In this document: positions 23,886 to 32,664 of the stretch, in pieces
Layout of the letters: every line of letters begins with the position of its first letter
Position numbering within the stretch: the stretch's first letter is position 1
Source: DASXSB01 sp036506275
GTDB taxonomy: Bacteria > Methylomirabilota > Methylomirabilia > Rokubacteriales > CSP1-6
Length of the DNA stretch: 62,852 nucleotides
Assembly: GCA_036506275.1 (NCBI GenBank)
Contig: DASXSB010000099.1
Location: forward strand, 1 to 62,852
Direction: 5' to 3'
Notes under the pieces: model-generated
Database searches by the model: none
The model's input: the letters and a program-made list of their open reading frames with translations, nothing else
Told to the model about the DNA's origin: nothing
Program-made: the position numbers and the translations under genes

Positions 23886-24733
23886 ACGAACCATCCCTTC
23901 TTTTTGCCGAGCCGTCGCATGAGGCTGCGAAATCGTGGGTCGAGCTGCCCGTGCTGGACGAACCCCATTCCGAAGTGCGTGTACATGATGCAGGCGCCGC
24001 CTTCGGCCTCGAGCAGATCCTGGTTGCGTTCACTGATCGTCTCCACGAACGTGCGTAGATCTCCGCCTTCCGATGACGCAAACCACGTCCGCACGTAGGG
24101 CCGGCGCGGATCGTGATAGGGCATCCACGGGCACACCCTCAACGTGTTGATGTCCGGGTAGACGAAATTCCGGCAATAGCGGATTGTCGAGCGGCACACG
24201 TCCCCCCAGAACGCGTGATGGCCTCGCACGTGTCCGAAGTGGGAGCGTTCTGGACGCCGCCGCGTCGCCAGGCTGTAGGCGAAGCGCCGCCAGCCGGTGA
24301 GCCGGGCGACTCCCCAATAGATGGCCTCCTCGTTGCGATGATTCGTCATCGAGATGGGGTAGTGACCGAAGTAGCCGTGAAAGCGGTGAATCGCCTCCAC
24401 GGTCTCCGCGCGTGTCGCGGAATGCAGGGTGGCGTTATGGTATCCGACCTCGAACCCCGCCCTCTGTAGCTCGACGTTGTGCGCGACGTACAGCGGATTG
24501 CCACACGTTTCGCCTCCGGTGTTGGGCGGCCGCACGGGGGACAGCGGCCACACGCCCCGTGTCGTGCGAAAGCCCAGATCCGTCAACAACGAGTACACGA
24601 GACGGCCGCTGGCCACGGTCTGACGCTCGGGATCATCGAAAATCGTGAACGCGAAGCGCTTGCCGTCGGGCCAGGGCAACGACGTCCACTGCTGCTCCCT
24701 GGACCCTGCCCGGTGACTCGCGACGAGCGCCAT
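23837..24733 (-). CDS. Polysaccharide deacetylase-like protein, 3' frameshifted
   Basis: 298 residues as sequenced. The fold resembles carbohydrate esterase 4-type deacetylases: an N-terminal WPDGKRFAFTIFDDPE (the early Asp pair of the NodB fold), a later FEVGYHNATLHSATRAETVE with the H and following H of a metal site, and MYTHFGMGFVQHGQLD near the end. It may deacetylate or hydrolyse an N-acetylated polymer. The last 14 or so residues are an artefact of a -1 frame error (see adjoining feature). It lies 42 nt after the C5-epimerase gene on the same strand, so the pair probably act on one polysaccharide. Confidence 0.72.
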   Translation of the reverse strand: MALVASHRAGSREQQWTSLPWPDGKRFAFTIFDDPERQTVASGRLVYSLLTDLGFRTTRGVWPLSPVRPPNTGGETCGNPLYVAHNVELQRAGFEVGYHNATLHSATRAETVEAIHRFHGYFGHYPISMTNHRNEEAIYWGVARLTGWRRFAYSLATRRRPERSHFGHVRGHHAFWGDVCRSTIRYCRNFVYPDINTLRVCPWMPYHDPRRPYVRTWFASSEGGDLRTFVETISERNQDLLEAEGGACIMYTHFGMGFVQHGQLDPRFRSLMRRLGKKKGWFVPVERCSTGSPSGAST

Positions 24734-24775
24734 GATGGATTGCGGCGTGGTGCCTGCGCTACGGCCGTGGACGCT

Positions 24776-25792
24776 CTACCCGGCGGGATCCACGGTGCCG
24801 ATGACCGTTTTCTGCCGCCACGTGCGATGGCGCAGTCGGCTCATGTTCTTGGTGAGAAGAAACGTGACGTAGATTTCGAGCCGGTCCGCGGCCGTGAGGC
24901 GACCGGGGTTCCATTTCTCGGCGAACGCCACGAGCGTCCGGTCGTTCGCGAGCCGTCCGAGGATGTCGAGCATGAGGCAGTGTTCGGCGTGCCACAGCGG
25001 CGGACTCAGATACTCCTTGTCCCCGTACCAGCTCCACTTGCTGCGGTAGTCCCATTCCGGCAGGCAGGCTCGCACGCCATCCACACCCTCGCGGAACAGG
25101 CGCATGATGTCGTCGCGCTCACTTTCCACGGCAACGTCGTACAGGCCGAGCAGGCTCCAGAGAATACCGTCGAGCACGCCCGGCGGCGCGTATCCCGGAT
25201 ATTCCGTGTACAGCGTGCTGTCATGACACCGGCTCCGAAGGCCGCCGTCCTCCACGTCATAGCGAAACACGTCGGCGCCGTGACAGCAGAGGTCGAGGAG
25301 GGCCGACCGCCCCGTCATGCGGTATCCGCGCACGAGCGCGCTGAGGGCGAGACCCTGGTTGAACGCAGAGGCCCACGGCGCCCGCAATCGATGGCGACCT
25401 TCCTGCCACTCGATCGTCGACGGCCACACGGCCGCGCCGGACCGACCCTCTACCGCCGACTTCTCGAGCCATTCGACTTGACTGAGGAACACTGAGAGGC
25501 TGTCGCGGCGTCGCTGCCGCAGGTGATGGCCCAGGTTGATCAGGCCGTACCACGCGATGTATCCGGGGCAGTACGCTTCGGTCCACAGTCGACCACGGCA
25601 AACGGGAACTCCCGCCGGGTCCAGACGCATGATGTCCCAGGACAGGGAGTCACTATAGAGGTAGTATTCGAGCGAGTCCTTCGGTCCTGCCGTGGGGACG
25701 CTCTGCAGGGGACTTCGGAAGGTGAATCCGAGCACCTCATCCTTCAGAGCACGTCGCGCCCACTGCAGCGATTCGCGCAAGCGTCGCGGCAT
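24776..25792 (-). CDS. D-glucuronyl C5-epimerase-like protein
   Basis: About 338 residues from ATG 25792; a longer in-frame start at 25861 exists. The C-terminal two-thirds match the glucuronyl C5-epimerase C-terminal domain: YCPGYIAWYGLINLG, VWPSTIEWQEG, LRAPWASAFNQGLALSALVR, YRMTGRSALLDL and YTEYPGYAPPGVLDGILWSL followed by LGLYD, an (alpha/alpha) barrel. In animals the enzyme flips GlcA to IdoA in heparan sulfate precursors; bacterial relatives are poorly studied. Here it neighbours a deacetylase-like gene, the same pairing of activities used to mature heparosan. Substrate is inference. Confidence 0.75.
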   Translation of the reverse strand: MPRRLRESLQWARRALKDEVLGFTFRSPLQSVPTAGPKDSLEYYLYSDSLSWDIMRLDPAGVPVCRGRLWTEAYCPGYIAWYGLINLGHHLRQRRRDSLSVFLSQVEWLEKSAVEGRSGAAVWPSTIEWQEGRHRLRAPWASAFNQGLALSALVRGYRMTGRSALLDLCCHGADVFRYDVEDGGLRSRCHDSTLYTEYPGYAPPGVLDGILWSLLGLYDVAVESERDDIMRLFREGVDGVRACLPEWDYRSKWSWYGDKEYLSPPLWHAEHCLMLDILGRLANDRTLVAFAEKWNPGRLTAADRLEIYVTFLLTKNMSRLRHRTWRQKTVIGTVDPAG

Positions 25793-26078
25793 CGATGAGT
25801 GCTTACGAGGACGATCGTGAAGGAAACAAGATCGGTGACCCGACGTCGCGCGATCGTCCACCTGGACGACGGTGTTCGTCTCTGCTCGGACAACGTTGGG
25901 CGCGGGCGGGGTCCGTGAGAGCGGTTCGTGTGACCGGCATCGTGCTCTCCGAGGTTCGAGCGGTTCACGCCGGCAGAAAGTTGCGGGAGTCTAGCGCGGC
26001 GGGTGACGATCGTCAACCGCATGCCGTGCGCAATCCGTGCGGTGTCTTCGCGGCGGATCATTCCCGAACACAGCCGTC

Positions 26079-27128
26079 GTGAGCGCGACGTCCGAGGGTC
26101 CGTCCGCGCCGGTGGTCATCCAGCATGCCGATGGGGTCGTGCGCATCAGCGAGCTGCCGGACAAGCGGCGCCGGATCGAGCTCGTACCCCGCGACGCATC
26201 GGTGTTCGTCGCGTGCGGGGTCACGGAAACGACGTATCCCTGTGCGCTCATCCGCGAGCTCCTCGAGATCGATTTCGGTTTCCTCTGCGCGACCATCGCC
26301 CGCGACGAGTCGGCCCTGGACGCCGCGCTGCTCGCAGACCTGTTTGCGTTCGTGGCGCGGTCCGACTTCACGGGCCGGCGCCTCCTCGACTTCGGGTGCG
26401 GGACGGGCGCCTCGTCGTGCGTGCTCGGCCGTGCGCTGCCGGAGACGACGGTGGTCGGGGTCGATCTCGATCTGCGCATGCTGAAGGTCGCCCGGGCGCG
26501 GGCGGAACACCATCGCTTGACGAACGTCGAATTCCGGACGACGGCGACGCCCGCGAGCCTGTCGCCCGACATCGGTGCCTTCGACTTCGTGGTCCTCTCC
26601 GCGGTCTACGAGCATCTTCTTCCCGAGGAGCGGCGTCGCCTCATGCCGGCGCTGTGGGGACATCTCCGGGCGGGTGGCGTGCTCTTCGTGAATCAAACTC
26701 CGCACCGGTGGTTTCCCTATGAACACCACAGCACCCGGCTGCCCTTCGTGAACTACTTGCCGCTGCCGCTCGCGGTGCGCGTCGCTCGTCGCTGGGCACG
26801 GCAGCGGACGGCACCGAACCGGTCTCGCGATACGCGGGAGCACCTTCGGGGTGGCCTGCGCGGCGCCACCGAACGGCAGATCATCAGCAACCTCGGGGGG
26901 AATCCGGATCCGGTGGTGCTCACGCCTTGCCTTCCTGGCCTCCACGATCGCGTCGACCTCTGGTTCTCACGCTTGAATCCGCATCGTCACCGGCGCTTGA
27001 AACGAATCATCAAACTGGCGGTGCGTGTGGTGTACCGGCTGACGGGGACGGTCTTCGCGCCGGGTATCACGCTCGCGCTCGCCAAGCCAGGGGCCGACGG
27101 ACGATCGCTGCCGCGTGCCGCGGCGTAG
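26079..27128 (+). CDS. Class I SAM-dependent methyltransferase
   Basis: 349 residues from GTG 26079; an ATG 14 codons earlier is possible. The SAM-binding core is clear: LLDFGCGTGASSCVLGRALP (motif I), VVGVDLDLRMLKVARARA, FDFVVLSAVYEHLLPEERRR and a later LRAGGVLFVNQTPHRWFPYE. The C-terminal third is longer than in minimal enzymes and basic, with a hydrophobic segment (LAVRVVYRLTGTVFAPGI). Divergent from the epimerase/deacetylase pair across a 286-nt spacer; it may methylate a sugar of the same polymer, but nothing in the sequence proves this. Confidence 0.82.
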   Translation: MSATSEGPSAPVVIQHADGVVRISELPDKRRRIELVPRDASVFVACGVTETTYPCALIRELLEIDFGFLCATIARDESALDAALLADLFAFVARSDFTGRRLLDFGCGTGASSCVLGRALPETTVVGVDLDLRMLKVARARAEHHRLTNVEFRTTATPASLSPDIGAFDFVVLSAVYEHLLPEERRRLMPALWGHLRAGGVLFVNQTPHRWFPYEHHSTRLPFVNYLPLPLAVRVARRWARQRTAPNRSRDTREHLRGGLRGATERQIISNLGGNPDPVVLTPCLPGLHDRVDLWFSRLNPHRHRRLKRIIKLAVRVVYRLTGTVFAPGITLALAKPGADGRSLPRAAA

Positions 27129-27217
27129 AAGCGCCGACGTCGCCGGGGGATCCGAACGGCGGCGAGCCCGCGTAGAGCGCCGGCGTCGCCGGAGATCCGA
27201 CCCGGCGGCGCGAGGAC
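27125..27217. repeat. Imperfect tandem duplication, about 47-bp unit, at the methyltransferase stop
   Basis: Two adjacent copies begin GTAGAAGCGCCGACGTCGCC (27125) and GTAGAGCGCCGGCGTCGCC (27172) and continue with similar GATCCGA...CGGCGGCG stretches. The first copy contains the methyltransferase stop codon. Each copy is rich in CGCCG/CGGCG complements and could form a hairpin. It separates the polysaccharide island from recA. Confidence 0.6.
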
Positions 27218-27248
27218 GCGATCAGCCGTCCGTCTCGTATTCGTGACA

Positions 27249-27278
27249 TTGACGTCGTCGGTGCTGACTCCCTAGAAT
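27249..27278 (+). promoter_or_regulatory. Promoter of recA
   Basis: TTGACG, 18 nt, TAGAAT, ending 58 nt before the recA ATG. The surrounding 60 bases are more AT-rich than the flanks. I see no clear LexA box overlapping it. Confidence 0.65.
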
Positions 27279-27336
27279 GCTCGCGAGTTCTCACTCGGAC
27301 CGACGAACGAACGCGCGGACGACGAAGGAGAGACGC

Positions 27337-29418
27337 ATGGCGGAGACGAAGAGCGACCGGCGACAGGCGCTGGAGCTGGCGATCACGCAGATCGAGCGGC
27401 AGTTCGGGAAAGGCGCCGTCATGCGCCTGGGCGCGGGCGGCCCGCTCGAGGAGATCGCCACCATCCCCACCGGCGCGCTCTCGCTCGACGTCGCCCTCGG
27501 CGTGGGCGGCCTGCCGCGCGGTCGCGTGGTCGAGATCTACGGTCCGGAGTCGTCCGGCAAGACCACGCTCGCGCTCCACGTGGTGGCGGAGGCGCAGCGG
27601 CTGGGCGGCATCGGCGCCTTCATCGACGCCGAGCACGCGCTGGACCCGATCTACGCCAAGAAGCTCGGGGTCAACATCGACGAGCTGCTGATCTCGCAGC
27701 CGGACACCGGCGAGCAGGCGCTGGAGATCGCGGAGACGCTGGTGCGCTCCAACGCCGTGGACGTCATCGTCATCGACTCCGTGGCCGCGCTCGTGCCGCG
27801 CGCCGAGCTCGACGGCGACATGGGCGACTCCCTGCCGGGGCTGCAAGCGCGTCTCATGTCGCAGGCGCTGCGCAAGCTCACCGCCGCCATCTCGCGCTCG
27901 GGCACCATCGTGATCTTCATCAACCAGATCCGCGAAAAGATCGGGGTCATGTTTGGGTGCTTGCACTACGGTACCCGCGTGGTTCTCGCCGACGGTCGTC
28001 ACGAGAAGATCGGGAAGATCGTCAACCAGCGCCTGCCGGTGGAGGTCCTGTCGTACGATCCGGCTACCGGTCGCATCGAGCCGCGGCGGGTGGTCAACTG
28101 GTTCGACAACGGCCGCGCCGACCACTTCATCCAGTTCGAGGTCGAGGGAGGGCGATCGGGCTACCGGCACTTCGCGGCGACGGAAAACCACCTCATCTTC
28201 ACGCCGAAAGGCCGGCTGCGGGCGGGAACGTTGAACGTCGGCGACGAGGTGCTGTTCTGCGTGGAAGACTACACGCTCACCGACGATCAGCGGCAGCTCG
28301 TGCTCGGCGGCGGCCTCGGCGACGGCTCCATTCGACGGACCGGCGCCCATGCCGCGCACTTCCGGGTGGGACATGGTCCCGCGCAGAAGGAGTATCTCGG
28401 CTGGAAGCAGCAGATGCTCGATCCCTTCGCGGGCGCGATCAAGCGCACCGGCAACGGGACCGGCTTCGATACCATCGCCATGCCGGCCTTGCTCGACCTT
28501 TGGTTGGAGCTGTACGCGGAAGGCCGCCGTACGGTCTGCGATTCGGCGCTCGATCGCCTCGATGCGCGCGGTCTCGCCGTCTGGTACGGCGACGACGGAT
28601 CGTTCACCGGCTCCTACGCGCGATGGGGCAAGGGGAAGGCGGTTCTCTATAACAAGTCGCTCCGGGCGGAGAGGCGCGAACGTATGATGGCGGCTCTCGT
28701 GCGTCTCGGAATCGGCCGCCCGCGTGACGACGGCCGCGGATTCTGGTTCAGCTCCGAGCAGACGGCGCGGCTCCACGCCCTGATCGCGCCGTACCTGCAT
28801 CCGGGCGTTGATTACAAGCTGCATCCGAGCCAGCGCGGTCGGTTCGCCTGGCATCCTCCGGCGGCGCCGGTCGACCTCGCCAGCCGCCGGGTGCTGCGCG
28901 CGGTGCCGGCCCGGATCTCGAAGCGCTACATCAAGCCGGCCAGCCGGGCTACGCACCGCTTCGACCTGGAGATCGAAGGCCATCACACGTATCTGGCCGA
29001 CGGGGTCGTCGTCCACAACTCTCCTGAGACGACCACAGGCGGCCGTGCGCTGAAGTTCTACGCGTCCGTCCGGCTCGACATTCGCAAGCAGGACGCGATC
29101 AAGCAGGGGACGGAGTCGCTCGGCGTGCGCACCAAGGTCAAGGTGGTGAAGAACAAGCTCGCGCCGCCGTTCCGCGAAGCGGAGTTCGACGTGATCTACG
29201 GCGAAGGCATCTCGAAGAGCGGGACCGTGCTCGACGCCGGCGTGGAGCAGGGGATCATCGAGAAGTCCGGCACCTGGTACACGTACAAGAACGAGCGCAT
29301 CGGACAGGGCCGTGAGAACGCGAAGAAGTGGCTGCAGGAAAATCCGGCGGCGCTGAACGACCTGGAATCGAAGATCAGGGAGACGCTGGGCCTCCGCGCC
29401 CCCGTTCCCATCAAGTAA
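27337..29418 (+). CDS. recA: Recombinase RecA precursor containing an intein
   Basis: 693-residue precursor; start ATG 27337 has GAAGGAG 6 nt upstream. The N-extein (residues 1-207) carries Walker A GPESSGKT, the VIVIDSVAALVPRAEL Walker B region and NQIREKIGVMFG. The C-extein resumes with SPETTTGGRALKFYASVRLD and runs to a short C-terminus (GLRAPVPIK). Removing the 354-residue intein leaves 339 residues, a normal RecA. The intein interrupts the loop L2/ATPase region, so only spliced protein can be active. Followed 14 nt later by recX. Confidence 0.97.
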   Translation: MAETKSDRRQALELAITQIERQFGKGAVMRLGAGGPLEEIATIPTGALSLDVALGVGGLPRGRVVEIYGPESSGKTTLALHVVAEAQRLGGIGAFIDAEHALDPIYAKKLGVNIDELLISQPDTGEQALEIAETLVRSNAVDVIVIDSVAALVPRAELDGDMGDSLPGLQARLMSQALRKLTAAISRSGTIVIFINQIREKIGVMFGCLHYGTRVVLADGRHEKIGKIVNQRLPVEVLSYDPATGRIEPRRVVNWFDNGRADHFIQFEVEGGRSGYRHFAATENHLIFTPKGRLRAGTLNVGDEVLFCVEDYTLTDDQRQLVLGGGLGDGSIRRTGAHAAHFRVGHGPAQKEYLGWKQQMLDPFAGAIKRTGNGTGFDTIAMPALLDLWLELYAEGRRTVCDSALDRLDARGLAVWYGDDGSFTGSYARWGKGKAVLYNKSLRAERRERMMAALVRLGIGRPRDDGRGFWFSSEQTARLHALIAPYLHPGVDYKLHPSQRGRFAWHPPAAPVDLASRRVLRAVPARISKRYIKPASRATHRFDLEIEGHHTYLADGVVVHNSPETTTGGRALKFYASVRLDIRKQDAIKQGTESLGVRTKVKVVKNKLAPPFREAEFDVIYGEGISKSGTVLDAGVEQGIIEKSGTWYTYKNERIGQGRENAKKWLQENPAALNDLESKIRETLGLRAPVPIK
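27958..29019 (+). mobile_element. RecA intein with LAGLIDADG homing endonuclease
   Basis: 354 residues from Cys1 (CLHYGTRVVLADG, block A) to His-Asn (VVVHN), with Ser as the +1 extein residue. Block B T-x-x-H is ATENHL (Thr75, His78). Two LAGLIDADG-type helices are visible: VLGGGLGDGS (about 115-124) and LAVWYGDDGS (about 206-215), both keeping the catalytic Asp. Splicing residues (Cys1, penultimate His, Asn354, Ser+1) are all intact. From memory the insertion point (GVMFG/SPETT) and N-terminal sequence match the Mycobacterium leprae-type RecA intein, not the M. tuberculosis site. Confidence 0.95.
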
Positions 29419-29432
29419 CGCGCGCAAACGAC

Positions 29433-29921
29433 GTGCCGGCGCCGGGACGCCAGCTCGACGCGCGGCGGGCGCGCCTCGCCGCCGCCGACCTGCTGTCGCG
29501 GCGCCCGTGGACGGCGGCCGAGCTCACGCGCCGATTGCGCCGGCGCGGCGCGCCCGCGGACGTGGCCGATGCGGTGGTGGCGGATCTGCGGGAGCGCGGT
29601 CACGTCGATGACGCCGCCTTTGCACGCCACTGGGTGGAGACGAGGGCGGCCCGTGGCTACGGCGCCGCCCGACTGCGGGCGGAGTTGCGCGGCCGCGGCG
29701 TGGCGTTGCCCGCCATCGAGCGCGCGCTCGCCTCCCTCGTCGCCGACACCGCCCTCGACCAGGCGCGGGCGGTCGCGCGCCGGCGGCTTCCCGCCCTGCG
29801 TCGCGCGGCGCCCGAGCGGGCGGCGGCGCGCCTGCGCGATCACCTGCTCCGCCGCGGCTACGCCGCGCCGGTCGTGGCGCGCGTCGTTCGCGAGACGATC
29901 GACATCACCACCGACGACTGA
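29433..29921 (+). CDS. recX: Regulatory protein RecX
   Basis: 162 residues from GTG 29433, 14 nt after recA. Triple three-helix RecX repeats are visible: AADLLSRRPWTAAELTRRLR, VVADLRERGHVDDAAFARHW, RGYGAARLRAELRGRGVALP and a fourth similar unit at the end. RecX caps and disassembles RecA filaments. Composition is extremely Arg/Ala-rich, as in its high-GC relatives. The recA-recX-alaS order is widespread. Confidence 0.92.
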   Translation: MPAPGRQLDARRARLAAADLLSRRPWTAAELTRRLRRRGAPADVADAVVADLRERGHVDDAAFARHWVETRAARGYGAARLRAELRGRGVALPAIERALASLVADTALDQARAVARRRLPALRRAAPERAAARLRDHLLRRGYAAPVVARVVRETIDITTDD

Positions 29922-29940
29922 AGCGTCCCCAAACCGCGTG

Positions 29941-29946
29941 TAAAAT
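29941..29946 (+). promoter_or_regulatory. -10 box (TAAAAT) immediately upstream of alaS
   Basis: TAAAAT ends 9 nt before the alaS ATG in an AT-rich dip of otherwise GC-rich DNA. The remaining 9 nt hold at most AGG as a weak ribosome site. Suggests near-leaderless transcription of alaS independent of recX. Confidence 0.5.
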
Positions 29947-29955
29947 GATCAGGCT

Positions 29956-32643
29956 ATGACGGGCAACGAGATCCGTGAAGGGTTCCTGCGCTATTTCGAG
30001 CGGAACGGGCACACGCGCGTGCGGTCGTCTCCCCTCGTGCCCGCCGACGATCCGACGCTGCTCTTCACCAACGCGGGCATGGTGCAGTTCAAGCGCTTGT
30101 TCCTCGGCGAGGAGCGCCGGGAGTACGTGCGGGCCACCACCAGCCAGAAGTGCGTGCGCGCGGGTGGCAAGCACAACGACCTCGAGAACGTGGGCCGCAC
30201 CGCCCGTCACCACACGTTCTTCGAGATGCTCGGCAACTTCTCGTTCGGCGATTACTTCAAGGCGGAGGCCATCGCGTTCGCGTGGGAGTTCCTGACGCGC
30301 GATCTCCGCCTCGACCCGGGCCGGCTGAAGGCGACCGTCTTCACCGATGACGACGACGCCTTCGCGCTCTGGAAGCGCGTGGCCGGCCTCTCCGAGGACC
30401 GTATCGAGCGGCTCGGCGAGGAGGACAACTTCTGGGCGATGGGCGACACCGGCCCCTGTGGTCCCTGCTCCGAGGTGCACTTCCACCAGGGCGACCATCT
30501 GCCGTGCGCGGAGGTGGAGGCGGGGCGACCGTGCCGCGGCGTCGCCTGCGAGTGCGATCGCTGGCTCGAGGTCTGGAACCTCGTGTTCATGCAGTTCAAC
30601 CGCGACACCGCGGGCCGGCTCACGCCGCTGCCGCGACCGTCGATCGACACCGGCATGGGGCTCGAGCGGATCACGGCCGTGATGCAGGAGAAGATGTCGA
30701 GCTACGACACCGATCTCTTCGCGCCGCTCGTCGCGAAGACGGCCGCCCTCGCCGGCAAGCGCTACGGCGCCGACGGCGAGGCCGACATCTCCATACGCGT
30801 GATCGCCGATCACGCGCGGACGACCACGTTCCTGATCGCCGACGGCGTGATGCCGTCGAACGAATGGCGCGGATACGTGCTTCGCCGCATCATGCGCCGG
30901 GCCATGCGGCATGGACGCCTGCTCGGGGTCACCGAGCCCTTCCTCTGGAAGACGGTGGATTGGGTGGTCGATCTCATGGGCGGCGCCTATCCCGAGATCG
31001 GCACCGACGCGCGCCGCGTCCAGGACGTGGTGCGCGGCGAGGAGGAGCGCTTCGCGGAGACACTCGACAACGGCCTGCGCCGGATCGCCGACTGGGACCG
31101 CGAGGAGCGGAGCACGCGCAGCGCCCCCGCCGCGAGCATGGTCGTGGACGGTCACTTCCTGTTCAACCTCTACGACACCTACGGCTTCCCGCGGGACCTC
31201 GCGGAGGAGGCGCTGCGCGATCGAGGCTGGCAGATCACGGCCGAGACGAGCGCGGCGTGGGACGCCGAGATGGAGGTCCAGCGCGAGCGCGCACGCGCGA
31301 AGGCGACGTTCGGCGCCGGCGACGACGCCGAGGGCGCCGCCGTCTATCAACGGATCGCGGCGGATATCCCGACGGTGGAGTTCGTCGGCTACGACACGCT
31401 CGCGTCGCCCACGCGCATCCTGGCCATGGTGCGCGGCACCACGCGCGTGCGGGAGGCGACGGAGGGGATGGAGGTCGAGATCATCCTCGATCGCACGCCC
31501 GCCTACGCGGAGTCGGGCGGGCAGGTCGGCGATACGGGAACGCTCGTCGGCCGCTCCGGCTACGCCGAGATCGTCGACACGTACTACCGCGGGCCCAAGC
31601 TCATCGTGCATCGCGTGCACGTGCGGCGGGGCGGGTTCCACGAGAACGAGGACGTCGCCATCACGGTGGAGTCGCCGCGCCGCCAGGGCGTGCGCCAGCA
31701 TCACACGGGCACGCATCTGCTCCACGCCGCGCTTCGTCGGGTGCTCGGCACCCACGTGGCGCAGGCGGGCTCGCTGGTGGCGCCCGATCATCTCCGCTTC
31801 GACTTCTCCCACGGCGCCTCCCTCCGGGACAGCGAGGTCGAGGAGATCGAGGGGCTCGTGAACGAGCAGGTGCAGCGGAACGTGGCGGTGACGCCCATCG
31901 AGATGGATCTCGAGGAGGCGCTGAAGACCGGCGCCATGGCGCTGTTCGGGGAGAAGTACGGCCACCGCGTGCGGGTCATCAAGATCGGCGATTTCTCGAC
32001 CGAGCTGTGCGGCGGAACGCACCTCGATCACACGGGCGAGATCGGACTCCTGAAGGTCGCGGACGAGGGCGCCGTGGCCGCCGGCGTGCGTCGCATCGAG
32101 GCGGTGGCGGGCACGGCCGCCCTCGAGAACGTGGCCCGAAAGGAAGCGGCGCTGCGGGAGGCGGCCGAGATCCTCAAGATCGCGCCCCTCGACGTGCCCC
32201 GCCGGCTCCAGAAGCTCATCGAGGAGCAGCGGTCGCTCGAGAAACAGCTCGCGGAGCTGGAGGGCAAGCTCGCGCGCTCGCGGGCGGAAGATCTGGTATC
32301 GGCCGCGCGCCAGGTCGACGGCGTGGCCGTGATCGCGGGGCGGATCGACGGCCTCGATCCCGACGGGCTGCGCGCGGTGGCGGACACCCTGCGCGACCGG
32401 CTCGGCTCCGGCGTGGTCTGTGTGGGGAGCGTCGTGGACGGCAAGGTCAACCTCGTGGCGGCGGTCACGAAAGATCTCACCAAGCGGTTCCACGCCGGCA
32501 AGATCGTCCAGGAAGTGGCGAAGGCTGTGGGTGGGGGCGGCGGGGGCCGCCCGGATCTCGCGCAGGCCGGTGGTAAGGATCCGTCCAGGCTGGACGCGGC
32601 CCTTGCCCTCGTGCCGGAGTTGGTGGGTCGGGCCGGTACCTAG
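29956..32643 (+). CDS. alaS: Alanyl-tRNA synthetase
   Basis: 895 residues, close to the usual length. Class II catalytic motifs (TNAGMVQFKRLFLGEE, RHHTFFEMLGNFSFGDY, STDTGMGLER-like DTGMGLERI), the editing domain with zinc ligands (HHTGTHLLHAALR and CGGTHLDHTGEIG) and the C-terminal DHHA1/coiled-coil part (VPRRLQKLIEEQRSLEKQLA, GGGGGGRPDLAQAGG) are all present. Charges tRNA-Ala and clears mischarged Ser or Gly. Confidence 0.98.
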   Translation: MTGNEIREGFLRYFERNGHTRVRSSPLVPADDPTLLFTNAGMVQFKRLFLGEERREYVRATTSQKCVRAGGKHNDLENVGRTARHHTFFEMLGNFSFGDYFKAEAIAFAWEFLTRDLRLDPGRLKATVFTDDDDAFALWKRVAGLSEDRIERLGEEDNFWAMGDTGPCGPCSEVHFHQGDHLPCAEVEAGRPCRGVACECDRWLEVWNLVFMQFNRDTAGRLTPLPRPSIDTGMGLERITAVMQEKMSSYDTDLFAPLVAKTAALAGKRYGADGEADISIRVIADHARTTTFLIADGVMPSNEWRGYVLRRIMRRAMRHGRLLGVTEPFLWKTVDWVVDLMGGAYPEIGTDARRVQDVVRGEEERFAETLDNGLRRIADWDREERSTRSAPAASMVVDGHFLFNLYDTYGFPRDLAEEALRDRGWQITAETSAAWDAEMEVQRERARAKATFGAGDDAEGAAVYQRIAADIPTVEFVGYDTLASPTRILAMVRGTTRVREATEGMEVEIILDRTPAYAESGGQVGDTGTLVGRSGYAEIVDTYYRGPKLIVHRVHVRRGGFHENEDVAITVESPRRQGVRQHHTGTHLLHAALRRVLGTHVAQAGSLVAPDHLRFDFSHGASLRDSEVEEIEGLVNEQVQRNVAVTPIEMDLEEALKTGAMALFGEKYGHRVRVIKIGDFSTELCGGTHLDHTGEIGLLKVADEGAVAAGVRRIEAVAGTAALENVARKEAALREAAEILKIAPLDVPRRLQKLIEEQRSLEKQLAELEGKLARSRAEDLVSAARQVDGVAVIAGRIDGLDPDGLRAVADTLRDRLGSGVVCVGSVVDGKVNLVAAVTKDLTKRFHAGKIVQEVAKAVGGGGGGRPDLAQAGGKDPSRLDAALALVPELVGRAGT

Positions 32644-32647
32644 CTGC

Positions 32648-32653
32648 TAGAAT
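32648..32653 (+). promoter_or_regulatory. -10 box (TAGAAT) upstream of the response regulator
   Basis: TAGAAT, the same hexamer as at recA, ends 11 nt before the ATG at 32665. No Shine-Dalgarno lies between (GACGGCAGTTC). It would drive the two-component pair separately from alaS. Confidence 0.45.
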
Positions 32654-32664
32654 GACGGCAGTTC

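Noticed and set aside
23870..23890. Programmed -1 ribosomal frameshift in the deacetylase gene
   Set aside because: There is no X XXY YYZ slippery heptamer or obvious stimulatory structure; a missing base is simpler.
27067..29427. 786-residue open frame antisense to recA
   Set aside because: Spans both exteins and intein, which have separate histories, and has no family features; a high-GC shadow.
29905..32493. 862-residue open frame antisense to alaS
   Set aside because: Its composition is the reverse-complement shadow of a GC-rich gene; no recognisable domain, while alaS on the other strand is complete.
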